Below the pieces are notes generated by a model, which made no database searches, was not told where the DNA came from, and saw only the letters and a list, made by a program, of their open reading frames with translations. From Deltaproteobacteria bacterium (GTDB lineage Bacteria > Myxococcota > Myxococcia > Myxococcales > 40CM-4-68-19): 64,000 nt of DNA. The position numbers and the translations under genes are program-made. Of this stretch, positions 16,882-25,932 are shown piece by piece; the stretch's first letter is position 1; each line of letters opens with the position of its first letter. Location of the stretch: the NCBI GenBank assembly GCA_005879315.1, contig VBLC01000033.1, forward strand, positions 124,001 through 188,000, given 5' to 3'.

Positions 16882-17775
16882 CTAGCGGCCGTTGTTGTGC
16901 TCCGGCCGCGGCCGCCGGCGACCGGCGCCGTCCGACTCGGCGACCAGCTCGCGCAGGCTGCCCAACAGGCGCGCTTCGGCCGGCAGCGACGCTCGCTCCA
17001 TCCCCGGCCCGCCGACGACCAGCACTGCGCCGGTCTGCCGCGCAGCCGCCGCCGCCAGGTGCAGCTGCTCCTCGATGGCGCGCAGGTCGGCCGGAGCGGT
17101 GCTGCAAAGCGCGACGAGCGAGGCCCGCGAGCGCAGGAGCAGCTCCGCCAGATCGCGCGCCGGTGTCTGCGCCAAGGGAGCGAGCACCTCGAACCCGCGC
17201 GCGCGGAGCAGGCAAGCGGCCATGCGGGCAGCGATGTCGTGCTGCTCGCCCCCCGCTGCGGCGACGACGGCGACGCCGCGGTCGGGGCGCACCGGCTCGC
17301 CGGGCGGCTCGGCCAGAGGCTGCGCGCGGGCGATGGCGTCGATCACCGCCTGCGAGGCGACGTGCTCCTCGGCCACCGAGAGCGTGCTGCCCGCCCATCG
17401 ATCGCCGATGCGGCGCAGAGCCGGCGCCGCCACTTCATCGAAAAGCTCGGCCAGCTCGTACCCGCGCAGCCGCATGGCAGCGAGCTGCGCCACCAGGGCC
17501 GCGGTGTCGCCGCGCAAGGCCGCGCTCTCGAAATGCTCGACGGCTGCCTCGCCGGCCTCGTCGGCGCCAGGCGGCAGCGGCGCGGGCAGCGGGCCAGCAA
17601 CGTCGTAATCGCGCACCTGCACGAAGGCGGTCAGGTCGCGGAGGCGGAACTTGCGATGCCCGCCGGGCGTGCGAAAGCAGTCGATCTCGCCGGCGTCGGC
17701 CCAGCGCTTGATGGTCGCCTCGCCCACGCCGAGGAGCTGTGCCACCTGCCGGGTCGAGAGAACGTCAGTCTTCAT
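16882..17775 (-). CDS. CarH-like MerR-family regulator with B12-binding domain
   Basis: 297 aa from ATG at 17775. Residues 1-65 are a MerR helix-turn-helix (STRQVAQLLGVGEATIKRWADAG, then TPGGHRKFR). Residues about 80-165 form the Met-synthase-like helical cap; Trp127 and Glu137-His138 (RWAGSTLSVAEEH) match the W-x9-E-H cap contacts of CarH. A Rossmann-like B12 domain follows, with His179 in GEQHDIAARM as the probable lower axial ligand. The His that follows the cap Trp in CarH, and forms the light-state bis-His link, is Ala128 here. Predicted light- or B12-responsive repressor, targets unknown; divergent from gluQ. Confidence 0.8.
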   Translation of the reverse strand: MKTDVLSTRQVAQLLGVGEATIKRWADAGEIDCFRTPGGHRKFRLRDLTAFVQVRDYDVAGPLPAPLPPGADEAGEAAVEHFESAALRGDTAALVAQLAAMRLRGYELAELFDEVAAPALRRIGDRWAGSTLSVAEEHVASQAVIDAIARAQPLAEPPGEPVRPDRGVAVVAAAGGEQHDIAARMAACLLRARGFEVLAPLAQTPARDLAELLLRSRASLVALCSTAPADLRAIEEQLHLAAAAARQTGAVLVVGGPGMERASLPAEARLLGSLRELVAESDGAGRRRPRPEHNNGR

Positions 17776-17791
17776 GCTAGGCATTTGGACG

Positions 17792-18682
17792 ATGGAGTCG
17801 ACGGGACGATTCGCGCCCAGCCCGACCGGAGAGTTGCACCTGGGCAACGCGCGCACCGCGCTCCTCTCCTGGCTGTGGGCGCGGAGCGAGGGCGGCAGGT
17901 ATCTTTTGCGCGTCGAAGACATCGACCGGCCGCGCGTCCGCCCCGGGATGGCCGAGCAGCAGCTCTCGGAGCTGCGCTGGCTGGGCCTCGACTGGGACGG
18001 CGAGCCCGTCTACCAGTCGCAGCGGACCGGGCTGTACGAGGATGCGCTGCGCAAGCTCGGCGAGAATGTGTACGAATGTTTCTGCTCGCGCGCCGAGATT
18101 GCCGTGGTCGCCAGCGCCCCGCAGGGCGACGAGGGTCCGCGCTATCCCGGCACCTGCGCGAGCTTGAGCCGCGAGGAGCGCGAGCGGCGGCGGCGCGAGC
18201 GGGCGCCCTCCTTGCGGCTGAGAGTGCCGCCGGGCAGTCTGAAATTTCACGATCAGATCCTGGGCGACCACGAATTCGATACGCAGGCGACGGTCGGCGA
18301 TTTCGTCCTCCGCCGCGCGGACGGCATCTTTGCCTATCAGCTCGCGGTCGTGGTCGATGACGGCGCCATGGGCGTCACGCAAGTGTTGCGCGGCGCAGAT
18401 CTGCTCTTCTCGACGGCGCGCCAGATCCTGCTCCATCGCCTGCTCGGCCAGCGCGAGCCGCGCTGGGCGCACGCCCCCCTCGTGCTGGGTCCCGGCGGAG
18501 AGCGGCTCTCCAAGCGCGACCGCTCGCTGTCGCTGTCCGCGCTGCGGGCGCGGGGTGTCGACCCCCGCCGGGTGATCGCGCATCTCGCGCAAATCTCCGG
18601 ATTGGAGCGCGCCGACCCATCCGTTTTCTCGTTATCGAAAATCTCTCGAAAACCGGCTTTGCTCTCCCCTTTGCCGTATTGA
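17792..18682 (+). CDS. gluQ: Glutamyl-Q tRNA(Asp) synthetase
   Basis: 296 aa, a class I GluRS catalytic core without an anticodon-binding domain. RFAPSPTGELHLGNARTALL carries the HIGH-type motif (HLGN) and LSKRDRS the KMSKS-type motif, with no GluRS C-terminal half, as in GluQRS. A four-Cys zinc site is only partly evident (CFCS and a later Cys). It glutamylates queuosine-34 of tRNA-Asp. The last 20 or so codons (after GLERADPSV) are visibly A/T-rich and may be run-through. Divergent from the CarH-like gene, start codons 16 bp apart. Confidence 0.88.
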   Translation: MESTGRFAPSPTGELHLGNARTALLSWLWARSEGGRYLLRVEDIDRPRVRPGMAEQQLSELRWLGLDWDGEPVYQSQRTGLYEDALRKLGENVYECFCSRAEIAVVASAPQGDEGPRYPGTCASLSREERERRRRERAPSLRLRVPPGSLKFHDQILGDHEFDTQATVGDFVLRRADGIFAYQLAVVVDDGAMGVTQVLRGADLLFSTARQILLHRLLGQREPRWAHAPLVLGPGGERLSKRDRSLSLSALRARGVDPRRVIAHLAQISGLERADPSVFSLSKISRKPALLSPLPY

Positions 18683-18772
18683 TTTCAACGAAGCCGATCC
18701 TCCGCGGCATCGTTACATTTGCCGTCGGGTCGCGGCGTGTGCTACTTGCCACGCCCTATTTCCGGAGCGTTC

Positions 18773-20350
<1,578 letters not shown>

Positions 20351-20375
20351 AAGAGCGCGTTCCAAGGAGCGCTGA

Positions 20376-20597
20376 GTGTCGGAGAAGGAAGCTGGCATCG
20401 AAGTCGAGGGCACGGTCCGCGAGGAGCTGGCCGGTGGGAACTATCGCGTCGAGCTGGACAACAAGCACTCGGTGCTGGCCTACGCGAGCGGCAAGATGCG
20501 CAAGTTCCGCATCCGCATCTTGCCCGGCGATCGCGTGAAGCTGGAGCTGTCGCCCTACGATCTGACGCGCGGCCGCATCACCTATCGGCAAAAGTGA
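20376..20597 (+). CDS. infA: Translation initiation factor IF-1
   Basis: 73 aa single S1/OB-fold protein, GTG start at 20376 with AAGGAGC upstream. Diagnostic stretches are [36 protein letters not shown] and [18 protein letters not shown]. It binds the ribosomal A site during initiation. The N-terminus MSEKEAG is slightly divergent from the common MAKE-D form. It overlaps the RidA gene by 1 nt. Confidence 0.95.
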   Translation: MSEKEAGIEVEGTVREELAGGNYRVELDNKHSVLAYASGKMRKFRIRILPGDRVKLELSPYDLTRGRITYRQK

Positions 20598-20968
20598 TGT
20601 TCCGGCGGGCCTTCTCCGGCGCGCCTTGGGAATCTCGCATCGGCTACTGCCGCGCCTTGCGCGCCGGCGATCACGTCTACGTCACCGGAACCACCGCGGT
20701 GGGCGCGCTCGAGCAGGGCGCCTACGGACAGGCGCGGCGCTGCCTCGAGATCATCGAGAAAGCGCTCCGCGAGCTGGGAGCGTCGATGGCCGACGTCGTC
20801 CGGACGCGGATGTTCGTGACCGACATCTCGAAATGGGAAGAGTTCGGCCGCGCGCACGGCGAAGTCTTCGCCGCGCATCCGCCGGCGACCACGATGGTCG
20901 AGGTGAAGGCGCTCATCGATCCGAAGATGTTGATCGAAATCGAAGCCGACGCCGTCGTCAATCCTTGA
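20597..20968 (+). CDS. RidA/YjgF family protein
   Basis: 123 aa. The Rid fold is visible from SGAPWESRIGYCRALRAGD, HVYVTGTTA, QARRCLEIIEKALRELGAS, VVRTRMFVTDISKWEEFGRAH and MVEVKALIDPKMLIEIEADAV. The Arg that marks active enamine/imine deaminases (in 'R-x-x-x-x-V' of RidA) aligns near VRTRMFV, so hydrolysis of reactive imines is likely but not proven. ATG at 20597 overlaps the infA stop (TGATG). Its TGA (20966-20968) is the first three bases of the inverted-repeat element, so the terminal repeat supplies the stop codon. Confidence 0.88.
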   Translation: MFRRAFSGAPWESRIGYCRALRAGDHVYVTGTTAVGALEQGAYGQARRCLEIIEKALRELGASMADVVRTRMFVTDISKWEEFGRAHGEVFAAHPPATTMVEVKALIDPKMLIEIEADAVVNP

Positions 20969-21121
20969 TATTGGATCTCCGTGACGCCGCCGCTCACCGC
21001 GGGGGCCCCGGCTCGCCAGGGCGTCGCCGCGGACTCGGAGTCTTGTGCTGCGCAGCGAAGCCTCCCGAGGCGGCTCCTGATCTGGCTCGCCGAAACCCCC
21101 GCGGCTGTCGCGTCGGCTGTC
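20966..21121 (+). repeat. Left inverted repeat of the kinase element
   Basis: 156 bp in three parts. An outer 60 bp (20966-21025) and an inner 39 bp (21083-21121, 37/39 identical) are nearly identical to the right copy. The 57-bp middle part is related but clearly diverged (about 70% by eye). It contains GGGGGCCCC and other short palindromes. The 78 bp from here to the kinase stop show nothing recognisable. Confidence 0.85.
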
Positions 21122-21199
21122 TTGTGGATCGAGTCCCGCATTGGACCATCGCGGTACTCGAATGCGCGATGGCGGAAAAGGGCCGGAGACGTTTGCTCT

Positions 21200-21736
21200 C
21201 TACCGATGCCAGCCCTCCGTCGCACAGATCGTGGTCCAGATTTGCTCGTCTGAGAGGCGACCTCCGTCAGTATGAAGCGTTCGCAGATGGCGTTCACCGT
21301 AGACGCGTTGAACGACAGGGTGCCACAGCTGGTTGGCCGCTGAGTGGGCATCGAAGTTGGCTTGAATGCCCTGGGCAATGCTCTTCATCGCGCCCTTGGC
21401 ACGATGCCTGAATGACTCGTGCGCGGCCTGTGGATCCGCATCTAGCCACCAGACTGCGATACCGGCGTTCTGCAGTGCAACAACGAGCCGAAGAGCGTCG
21501 GGCGGGTTGTAAGGCCAGTCAAGAGCAACGTCGCTCGATCGACCTTGAAGCTCATCTCTGAACGCGGCACCGTCACCCTCTTCCACCTTGGTCCAAGTAG
21601 CACGCAGGTTGTGAGTGTCGATCCCGCCGTGGTCGGCGTCGATGTGGGCGAAGCCGCGTTCCTTCGCCAACCATTCACATAGCGACGTCTTTCCAGCGTT
21701 CGACCAGCCGTTCACGACCAAGATTCGAGCGGGCAC
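21200..21736 (-). CDS. P-loop kinase, chloramphenicol phosphotransferase-like
   Basis: 178 aa from GTG at 21736 (VPARILVVNGWSNAGKTSL). The Walker A motif is GWSNAGKTS, followed by FAHIDADHGGID. The layout resembles CPT/AAA_33 small-molecule kinases: one P-loop at the N-terminus, a substrate Asp in 'D-x-D', then VVALQNAGIAVWWLDADP and a C-terminal HPVVQRVYGERH segment. The substrate is unknown; resistance, toxin or metabolite-kinase roles all fit. It is the only gene between the inverted repeats and its codon use is less G+C-biased, consistent with transfer. No partner antitoxin is seen. Confidence 0.7.
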   Translation of the reverse strand: MPARILVVNGWSNAGKTSLCEWLAKERGFAHIDADHGGIDTHNLRATWTKVEEGDGAAFRDELQGRSSDVALDWPYNPPDALRLVVALQNAGIAVWWLDADPQAAHESFRHRAKGAMKSIAQGIQANFDAHSAANQLWHPVVQRVYGERHLRTLHTDGGRLSDEQIWTTICATEGWHR

Positions 21737-21865
21737 CGACCCTGTATAGCGCTGGCGAGCGCATCGTGAGCCGCCTGGGGAATTCGGATGGGGACTACCA
21801 GCGCTCCGAGACAGGTCGTGGCAGCGATCTTCCTGCACGCGAACCAGCGCGGTACTCGAGTCCAC

Positions 21866-22020
21866 GATAGCCGACGCGATAGCCGCGGGGGTTTCGGCGA
21901 GCCACATCGGAGCCGCCACGGGAAACCTTGCCGAGCGGTATGAAACTTCGGGTGCGCGGCGACGCCGTGGCGAGCCGGGGCCCCCGCGGTGAGCGGCGGC
22001 GTCAGTGAGATCCAATATCA
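21866..22020 (-). repeat. Right inverted repeat of the kinase element
   Basis: 155 bp, inverted relative to the left copy, with the same three-part structure. The 129 bp between the kinase start and this repeat hold no ORF with recognisable features; the kinase promoter would have to lie here or within the repeat. The 29 bp beyond it (22021-22049) run to the hydrolase stop codon. Confidence 0.85.
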
Positions 22021-22049
22021 GGCGCTGAAAGCCGGCACGACGACCGAAG

Positions 22050-22919
22050 CTAGGCGAGCTCATGGGCGCGGAGGAATTTCTCCAGCGAGAGTGCGAGCAG
22101 CTCGGGCTGCTCGACCATCGCCGCGTGGCTCCCCTGCCGCAGCACCAACAGCTCCGCCCCGGGGATGCGCGCGGCCATCTCTTGCGATCGCTCGAGCGGC
22201 GCGAAGAGATCGCGCTCGCCCGCCACCACCAGGACCGGCACGCGCACATCCGGCAAGAGCTCGCTGGCGTCGTGCGAGAGCAGGTCGCGCGCCAGCGCGA
22301 AATAGCCGCGCAGATCGAGCTGCGAGAGATGCTCGAAGTAAGGCTCGAAGTCCTCCCGCGGGCAGAGATCGGGATGAACGATGCCGAGCGCCTTCACCGC
22401 CTCCCAGACGCCGGGCCACTTGATCACCGCACGCAGCGCCCGCTCCGCCAGCTGCGCATTCGCCGAGCCGACCTCGATGATCAGCCGGAAGATCGGTTCC
22501 AGCCCCCCGAAGCTGTTGAACACTTGCCCCGCCGCGCCCAGCATCGGGACCAGCGCCTGCACGCGCGCCGATTCCTCGCGATAGGCCTCGAGAATGACCT
22601 GAGCGCCCATCGAGTGGCCGAGCAGCACCGCGCGCTCCGCGCCGACCGCATTGGCCACGGTCCGGAGATCGCGCGCGCAGAGCGCGACCGTCATGTTCTC
22701 CGGATGCTCCGGCACCGGGCTCTGCCCATGGCCGCGGTAGTCCCAGGTGACGAAGGTGTGCGTCGGCGAGAAGTGCTGCGCCAGCCTGCGCCAGAAAAAG
22801 GTCGCGACGCCGATGCCGTTGCAGGCGATGAGCTTGACCGGCCCTTCGCCGTCCGCCCGCCAGTGCAGGAGCGCGCCGTCGGCCGTCTCGGCCGTGCCGA
22901 CGCGCACCACTGCGCTCAC
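22050..22919 (-). CDS. Alpha/beta-fold hydrolase
   Basis: 289 aa. Nucleophile elbow GHSMG (Ser about residue 97) follows AERAVLL; the oxyanion loop is ACNGIGVATFFWRRL, the acid lies in VVAGERDLFAPLE and the catalytic His in LRQGSHAAMVEQPE. Cytoplasmic, no signal. Substrate unknown (esterase, lactonase or haloperoxidase-like). GTG at 22919 overlaps the OmpA stop by 4 nt (GTGA), so it is the last gene of a three-gene unit; its 3' end abuts the inverted-repeat element. Confidence 0.88.
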   Translation of the reverse strand: MSAVVRVGTAETADGALLHWRADGEGPVKLIACNGIGVATFFWRRLAQHFSPTHTFVTWDYRGHGQSPVPEHPENMTVALCARDLRTVANAVGAERAVLLGHSMGAQVILEAYREESARVQALVPMLGAAGQVFNSFGGLEPIFRLIIEVGSANAQLAERALRAVIKWPGVWEAVKALGIVHPDLCPREDFEPYFEHLSQLDLRGYFALARDLLSHDASELLPDVRVPVLVVAGERDLFAPLERSQEMAARIPGAELLVLRQGSHAAMVEQPELLALSLEKFLRAHELA

Positions 22920-23887
22920 TTGTTTTCCACGATGCGGAACTCGACGCGGCGGTTGGCGGCCTTTCCCGCCCGGGTTGTGTTGGAAGCGATCGGCCGCGTC
23001 GGCCCGTAGCCCTCGGAGATGAGCTGCTTGCGGTTGACGCCCTGGCGGACGAGGAAGGTCTTCACCGCGTCGGCGCGGTTCTGCGAGAGCTTGATGTTCT
23101 TGTCCAGCTTGCCGACGTTGTCGGTGTGACCCTCGACGCGGACCCTGACGGCGGGTCCCGCGTCCTTGATCACCTGCGCCACCTGCCGGAGCAATTCATA
23201 GCTGGAAGGAAGGATGACGCTCTTGGCGGCGCGGAAATGGATCTGGTGCTTGATCTCGATCCGGTCGCGCCGCACCACCACCAGCGTGTACTTGCGCGGG
23301 CAGCCATGGTTGTCGGGCGGTCCCGGCTCGTCGGGGCATTGGTCGTCCTTGTCGGGGACGCCGTCATGGTCGCGGTCGGGCCAGGGGCAGCCGAAGTTCT
23401 CCTTGGGGCCGGGGACGTCGGGGCAACGGTCGATGTCGTCGGGCACGCCGTCGCCGTCGCGGTCGGCAAAGACGGGGCAGCCGTGATTCTCGGGCGGACC
23501 GGGGACGTCGGGGCAGAGGTCCTCGATGTCGGGGACGCCGTCGCCGTCGCGGTCGGCGAGCACCACTTTCGGCGCGGCGACCGGCGCCTCCTTCTCGCGG
23601 ATGAGCACCGTGACCTTGCCGCACTCCTTCGAGGAAGCGACTGCGTTCCGCGCGGCCGGCTGGGCGAGGGCGAGGTGCTCCTCGGCGCGGAAGGAGTCGC
23701 CCTGGTCCAGCTCCAACTCGGCGAAGCGCAGGTTGGCTTCGGCGACGGCGAGCTCGCGGCCGGCGCAAGTGTCGGCGTTCTGATCGTGGGCGAGCTTGAC
23801 GTCGGAGGCGACGGCGCGGGCGCGCTCGCGCATCGCCGCGCCGGTGACGCAGGCGGGGAGCGCGAAGAGGAGGAGGAGTCGCTTCAC
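22916..23887 (-). CDS. OmpA-family lipoprotein with thrombospondin type 3 repeats
   Basis: 323 aa, GTG start at 23887. The signal MKRLLLLFALPAC ends in lipobox LPAC. Residues about 20-100 are helical with DUF4398-like features. Three calcium-binding repeats, DRDGDGVPDIEDLCPD and two close copies, follow at about 110-190. The C-terminal OmpA/MotB domain (VEGHTDNVGKLDKNIKLSQNRAD and RRVEFRI) binds peptidoglycan. It likely tethers the outer membrane to the cell wall. Coupled at both ends by GTGA overlaps, upstream with the DUF4398 gene and downstream with the hydrolase. Confidence 0.9.
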   Translation of the reverse strand: MKRLLLLFALPACVTGAAMRERARAVASDVKLAHDQNADTCAGRELAVAEANLRFAELELDQGDSFRAEEHLALAQPAARNAVASSKECGKVTVLIREKEAPVAAPKVVLADRDGDGVPDIEDLCPDVPGPPENHGCPVFADRDGDGVPDDIDRCPDVPGPKENFGCPWPDRDHDGVPDKDDQCPDEPGPPDNHGCPRKYTLVVVRRDRIEIKHQIHFRAAKSVILPSSYELLRQVAQVIKDAGPAVRVRVEGHTDNVGKLDKNIKLSQNRADAVKTFLVRQGVNRKQLISEGYGPTRPIASNTTRAGKAANRRVEFRIVENK

Positions 23888-24270
23888 GGCTTCTTCGCTG
23901 GAGGCGGAGGCTGCGCAGGCGCCGGGGCCGGCGCTGCGGGCGTCTCGGGGCGCTGGATGTTCGCCGTCGGCGCAGGCGATGGAGCCGTGCCGGCCCGGCT
24001 CTCGGCGGCCTTTTTCGTCGCGGCGCTGGCGAACTTGACCGCGTCGGCCGCCAGCTGGCTGGCCTCCGTATAGTGGGCGTGCCCCTGCTCTTCTCTCGCC
24101 TTGACCAGATAGAGATCGGCCAGCGTGGTCTCGTAAGGGGCGTACTTCTCGCTCTCGGCGGCGTGGGCGCGGGCGAGCGCCACCTCGGCGTCGCCGATGA
24201 CGGAAGTGGCCGAGATCGGCCCGCAGGCGAGCGCAGCAAGGGCGAACGGCAGGGCGCGGGCGACGGCCAA
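23884..24270 (-). CDS. DUF4398 lipoprotein
   Basis: 128 aa from TTG at 24270, preceded by AGGATC. A signal with a possible lipid-attachment Cys (ALPFALAALAC) is followed by the DUF4398 pattern IGDAEVALARAHAAESEKYAPYETTLADLYLVKAREEQ, and then an Ala/Pro-rich tail ending PPPPAKKP that would be unstructured. DUF4398 proteins commonly sit beside OmpA genes, as here (GTGA overlap). Function unknown; a periplasmic partner of the OmpA protein is the simplest reading. Confidence 0.8.
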   Translation of the reverse strand: MAVARALPFALAALACGPISATSVIGDAEVALARAHAAESEKYAPYETTLADLYLVKAREEQGHAHYTEASQLAADAVKFASAATKKAAESRAGTAPSPAPTANIQRPETPAAPAPAPAQPPPPAKKP

Positions 24271-24351
24271 GTTGATCCTCGCTAACCCGCACTCGTAGGG
24301 CCTGTCAAACTATTGCCCGCGGTCGGAGCTGCCCCTACCATCCTCGACACG

Positions 24352-25182
24352 ATGGTTTCCTTTCTTCTCGCCGCGCTTCTCGCCACGGGTCCGGTCGCGC
24401 AGGTGTCGGAAAAAGAGCTGGACGCGCGGATCGCCGCGGCCCATCGGCTCCTCCTTCCCCAGCGCATCGATCGGCTGAGCGCGATGTTCCTCGGCACCAG
24501 CTACGGCGAATTGCCGCTCGGCGACGACAGCGGCCCCGAGCCCGGACCGCGCTGGCGGGTAGACACAGTCGACTGCCAGACCTTCGTCGAGACGGTGCTG
24601 GCGATGGCGAACGCGCGCAACCTCGAGCAAGCGAAATCGATCCTCGACGACATCCGTTACGCGAAGCAGCCGCCCAGCTTCGACCACCGCAATCACTTCA
24701 CCGAGGCGCAGTGGCTGCCGGCCAACGCCGCGAAGGGATATCTCAAGGACGACGTGCCGCGCATCGACGGCAGAGCGCCCACTTCCACCCTCACCTTGCG
24801 CAAGGAGCAGTGGAGCAAGGTGCCCGCGCTGCAACGGTTGGCCCGGGCGGACATCCCCGAAGGCAAGTTCATGGTCCGCTACCTGCCGATCGACGAGTTG
24901 GAGGGCAAGGCGAAGAGCCTCCATTCGGGAAGCATCATCTTCGTCGTGCGCGCGGACGACCCCACCCGGGTCGTGCGCATCTCGCACATGGGCTTCATCC
25001 TCCGGGGGCCGGACGGATGGCTGGTGCGGCACGCCTCCAGCGGCGAGAAGTACGCCGTCGTCGACGAGCCGCTGCGGGAGTACGTGCGGCGCGCGGCCTC
25101 GTCCAAGTGGAAGGTGGTCGGCTTCGCGCTGGCCAGGCCGCTCGATGCCTCGCAGCGGGTGGCCCGGCTCGCGTCGCGCTGA
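24352..25182 (+). CDS. DUF1460 family protein, N-acetylmuramoyl-L-alanine amidase-like
   Basis: 276 aa from ATG at 24352. A signal peptide (MVSFLLAALLATGPVAQ) is followed by a papain-like NlpC-related domain. FLGTSYGELPLG then VDTVDCQTFVETVLAMA carries the probable nucleophile Cys; RISHMGFILRG carries the His. This matches DUF1460, grouped with N-acetylmuramoyl-L-alanine amidases acting on the wall. Periplasmic or outer-membrane location is inferred. Convergent with the next gene; the two stop codons are adjacent. Confidence 0.82.
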   Translation: MVSFLLAALLATGPVAQVSEKELDARIAAAHRLLLPQRIDRLSAMFLGTSYGELPLGDDSGPEPGPRWRVDTVDCQTFVETVLAMANARNLEQAKSILDDIRYAKQPPSFDHRNHFTEAQWLPANAAKGYLKDDVPRIDGRAPTSTLTLRKEQWSKVPALQRLARADIPEGKFMVRYLPIDELEGKAKSLHSGSIIFVVRADDPTRVVRISHMGFILRGPDGWLVRHASSGEKYAVVDEPLREYVRRAASSKWKVVGFALARPLDASQRVARLASR

Positions 25183-25530
25183 TCAGCTGATCTTTTCTCC
25201 GGCCGCTTCTTCCTCTTCCGCGGCGCGCGCGGCGCCGTCGGGATCGGCTTCGAGCGCCGCCTTGCGCTCCTCGAGCAGCTTTCGCGCGCGCACCAGGTCG
25301 CGCTGCGGCACCAGCAGGTTGAATCCATCGACCGGCGAGGCGATGGTCCCCACCGGCCCGCTGCGCGGCGACTGGAGGATGGCCGAAATGCCCTCCTCCT
25401 CGCAGGCCGCGAGGAGCAGCTGGGCCTCCATCTGGTCCTCGGCCGACATGACGAAGACGAAATCGCCAGGGTCGGAGGGCACCTCGTCCGCCTCTTCTTC
25501 GCCCTCGTCGGGATGGAGCAGGTTCGCCAT
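25183..25530 (-). CDS. DUF2007-like small acidic protein
   Basis: 115 aa. The core FVFVMSAEDQMEAQLLLAACEEEGISAILQSP, then GFNLLVPQRDLVRARKLLEE, follows the pattern of the DUF2007 (signal-transducing-like) domain, flanked by acidic N- and C-terminal tails. No signal peptide. Third gene of the unit amidohydrolase - lipoprotein - DUF2007, 12 bp after the lipoprotein stop. Function unknown. Confidence 0.7.
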   Translation of the reverse strand: MANLLHPDEGEEEADEVPSDPGDFVFVMSAEDQMEAQLLLAACEEEGISAILQSPRSGPVGTIASPVDGFNLLVPQRDLVRARKLLEERKAALEADPDGAARAAEEEEAAGEKIS

Positions 25531-25542
25531 GGGCGAAGGATA

Positions 25543-25932
25543 TCAATGCTCGAGGTCGAGGTCGACGCGCCAGCGGCCGTCCTCGCGGACCACGCGCCAG
25601 ACGCGCGTGCCGCCGTCGGCGGCCGTCTGCACCTCGGCCGAGTCGCCGCTCAGCGAGACCTGGCGCGCGAGGAATTCGCGGCCGGGGAGCGCCGAGGTGA
25701 AGAGCATCTGCCTGCCGGAAGCAGGGCCGGCGTCGGTGACCGCGCGGGCAAGAGCAGCGAGCCGGTCGGCCTCGGCGCGCGTGCGCTCGGAGAGGAGCGA
25801 CCAGGCGGTAGCGCTGTCGCCCTTGCGGACCGCTTCCGCGAATTGCTGCACGGATTCCACCGGCCCTGCCGCGCCCGGCGGCGGCCGCTCCCGGGCGCAG
25901 GCGCAAAAGAGGAGCAGCGCGAGCAGTCTCAC
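25543..25932 (-). CDS. Small lipoprotein, NTF2/DUF4878-like
   Basis: 129 aa from GTG at 25932, which overlaps the amidohydrolase stop (GTGA). The signal MRLLALLLFCACARE provides lipidation Cys candidates at 10 and 12. The body, VESVQQFAEAVRKGDSATAWSLLSERTRAEADRLA to VWRVVREDGRWRVDLDLEH, has the helix-then-strand pattern of NTF2-like lumicrine-type lipoproteins that end in W-x-V-x-L. Role unknown. Confidence 0.72.
   Translation of the reverse strand: MRLLALLLFCACARERPPPGAAGPVESVQQFAEAVRKGDSATAWSLLSERTRAEADRLAALARAVTDAGPASGRQMLFTSALPGREFLARQVSLSGDSAEVQTAADGGTRVWRVVREDGRWRVDLDLEH

Larger units (their letters stand above)
20966..22020. mobile_element. Inverted-repeat-bounded element carrying one kinase gene
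   Basis: A 1055-bp unit. Its ends read TGATATTGGATCTC at 20966 and the exact reverse complement ending at 22020. The outer 60 bp of the two ends match at 57 of 60 positions. Inside lies a single minus-strand P-loop kinase gene, visibly less G+C-rich than its surroundings. No transposase or recombinase is present and no target-site duplication is evident (flanks CAATCCT and GGCGCTG). It looks like a non-autonomous, gene-carrying (MITE-like) element inserted between the RidA gene and the hydrolase gene. Confidence 0.7.

Noticed and set aside
20966..22020. Integron cassette or insertion sequence
   Set aside because: No attC-type GTTRRRY/RYYYAAC core sites, no transposase or integrase frame in either strand; the long inverted repeats fit a non-autonomous element better.
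21200..22249. 349-aa reading of the kinase frame
   Set aside because: The extra N-terminal part is translated from the right inverted repeat and the hydrolase tail; kinase homology begins at the GTG at 21736.
25181..25192. GATCAGCTGATC plus TTTT as a terminator
   Set aside because: It is a perfect 12-bp palindrome at the junction of two convergent stops, but with no loop it cannot form a stable hairpin; chance is likely.
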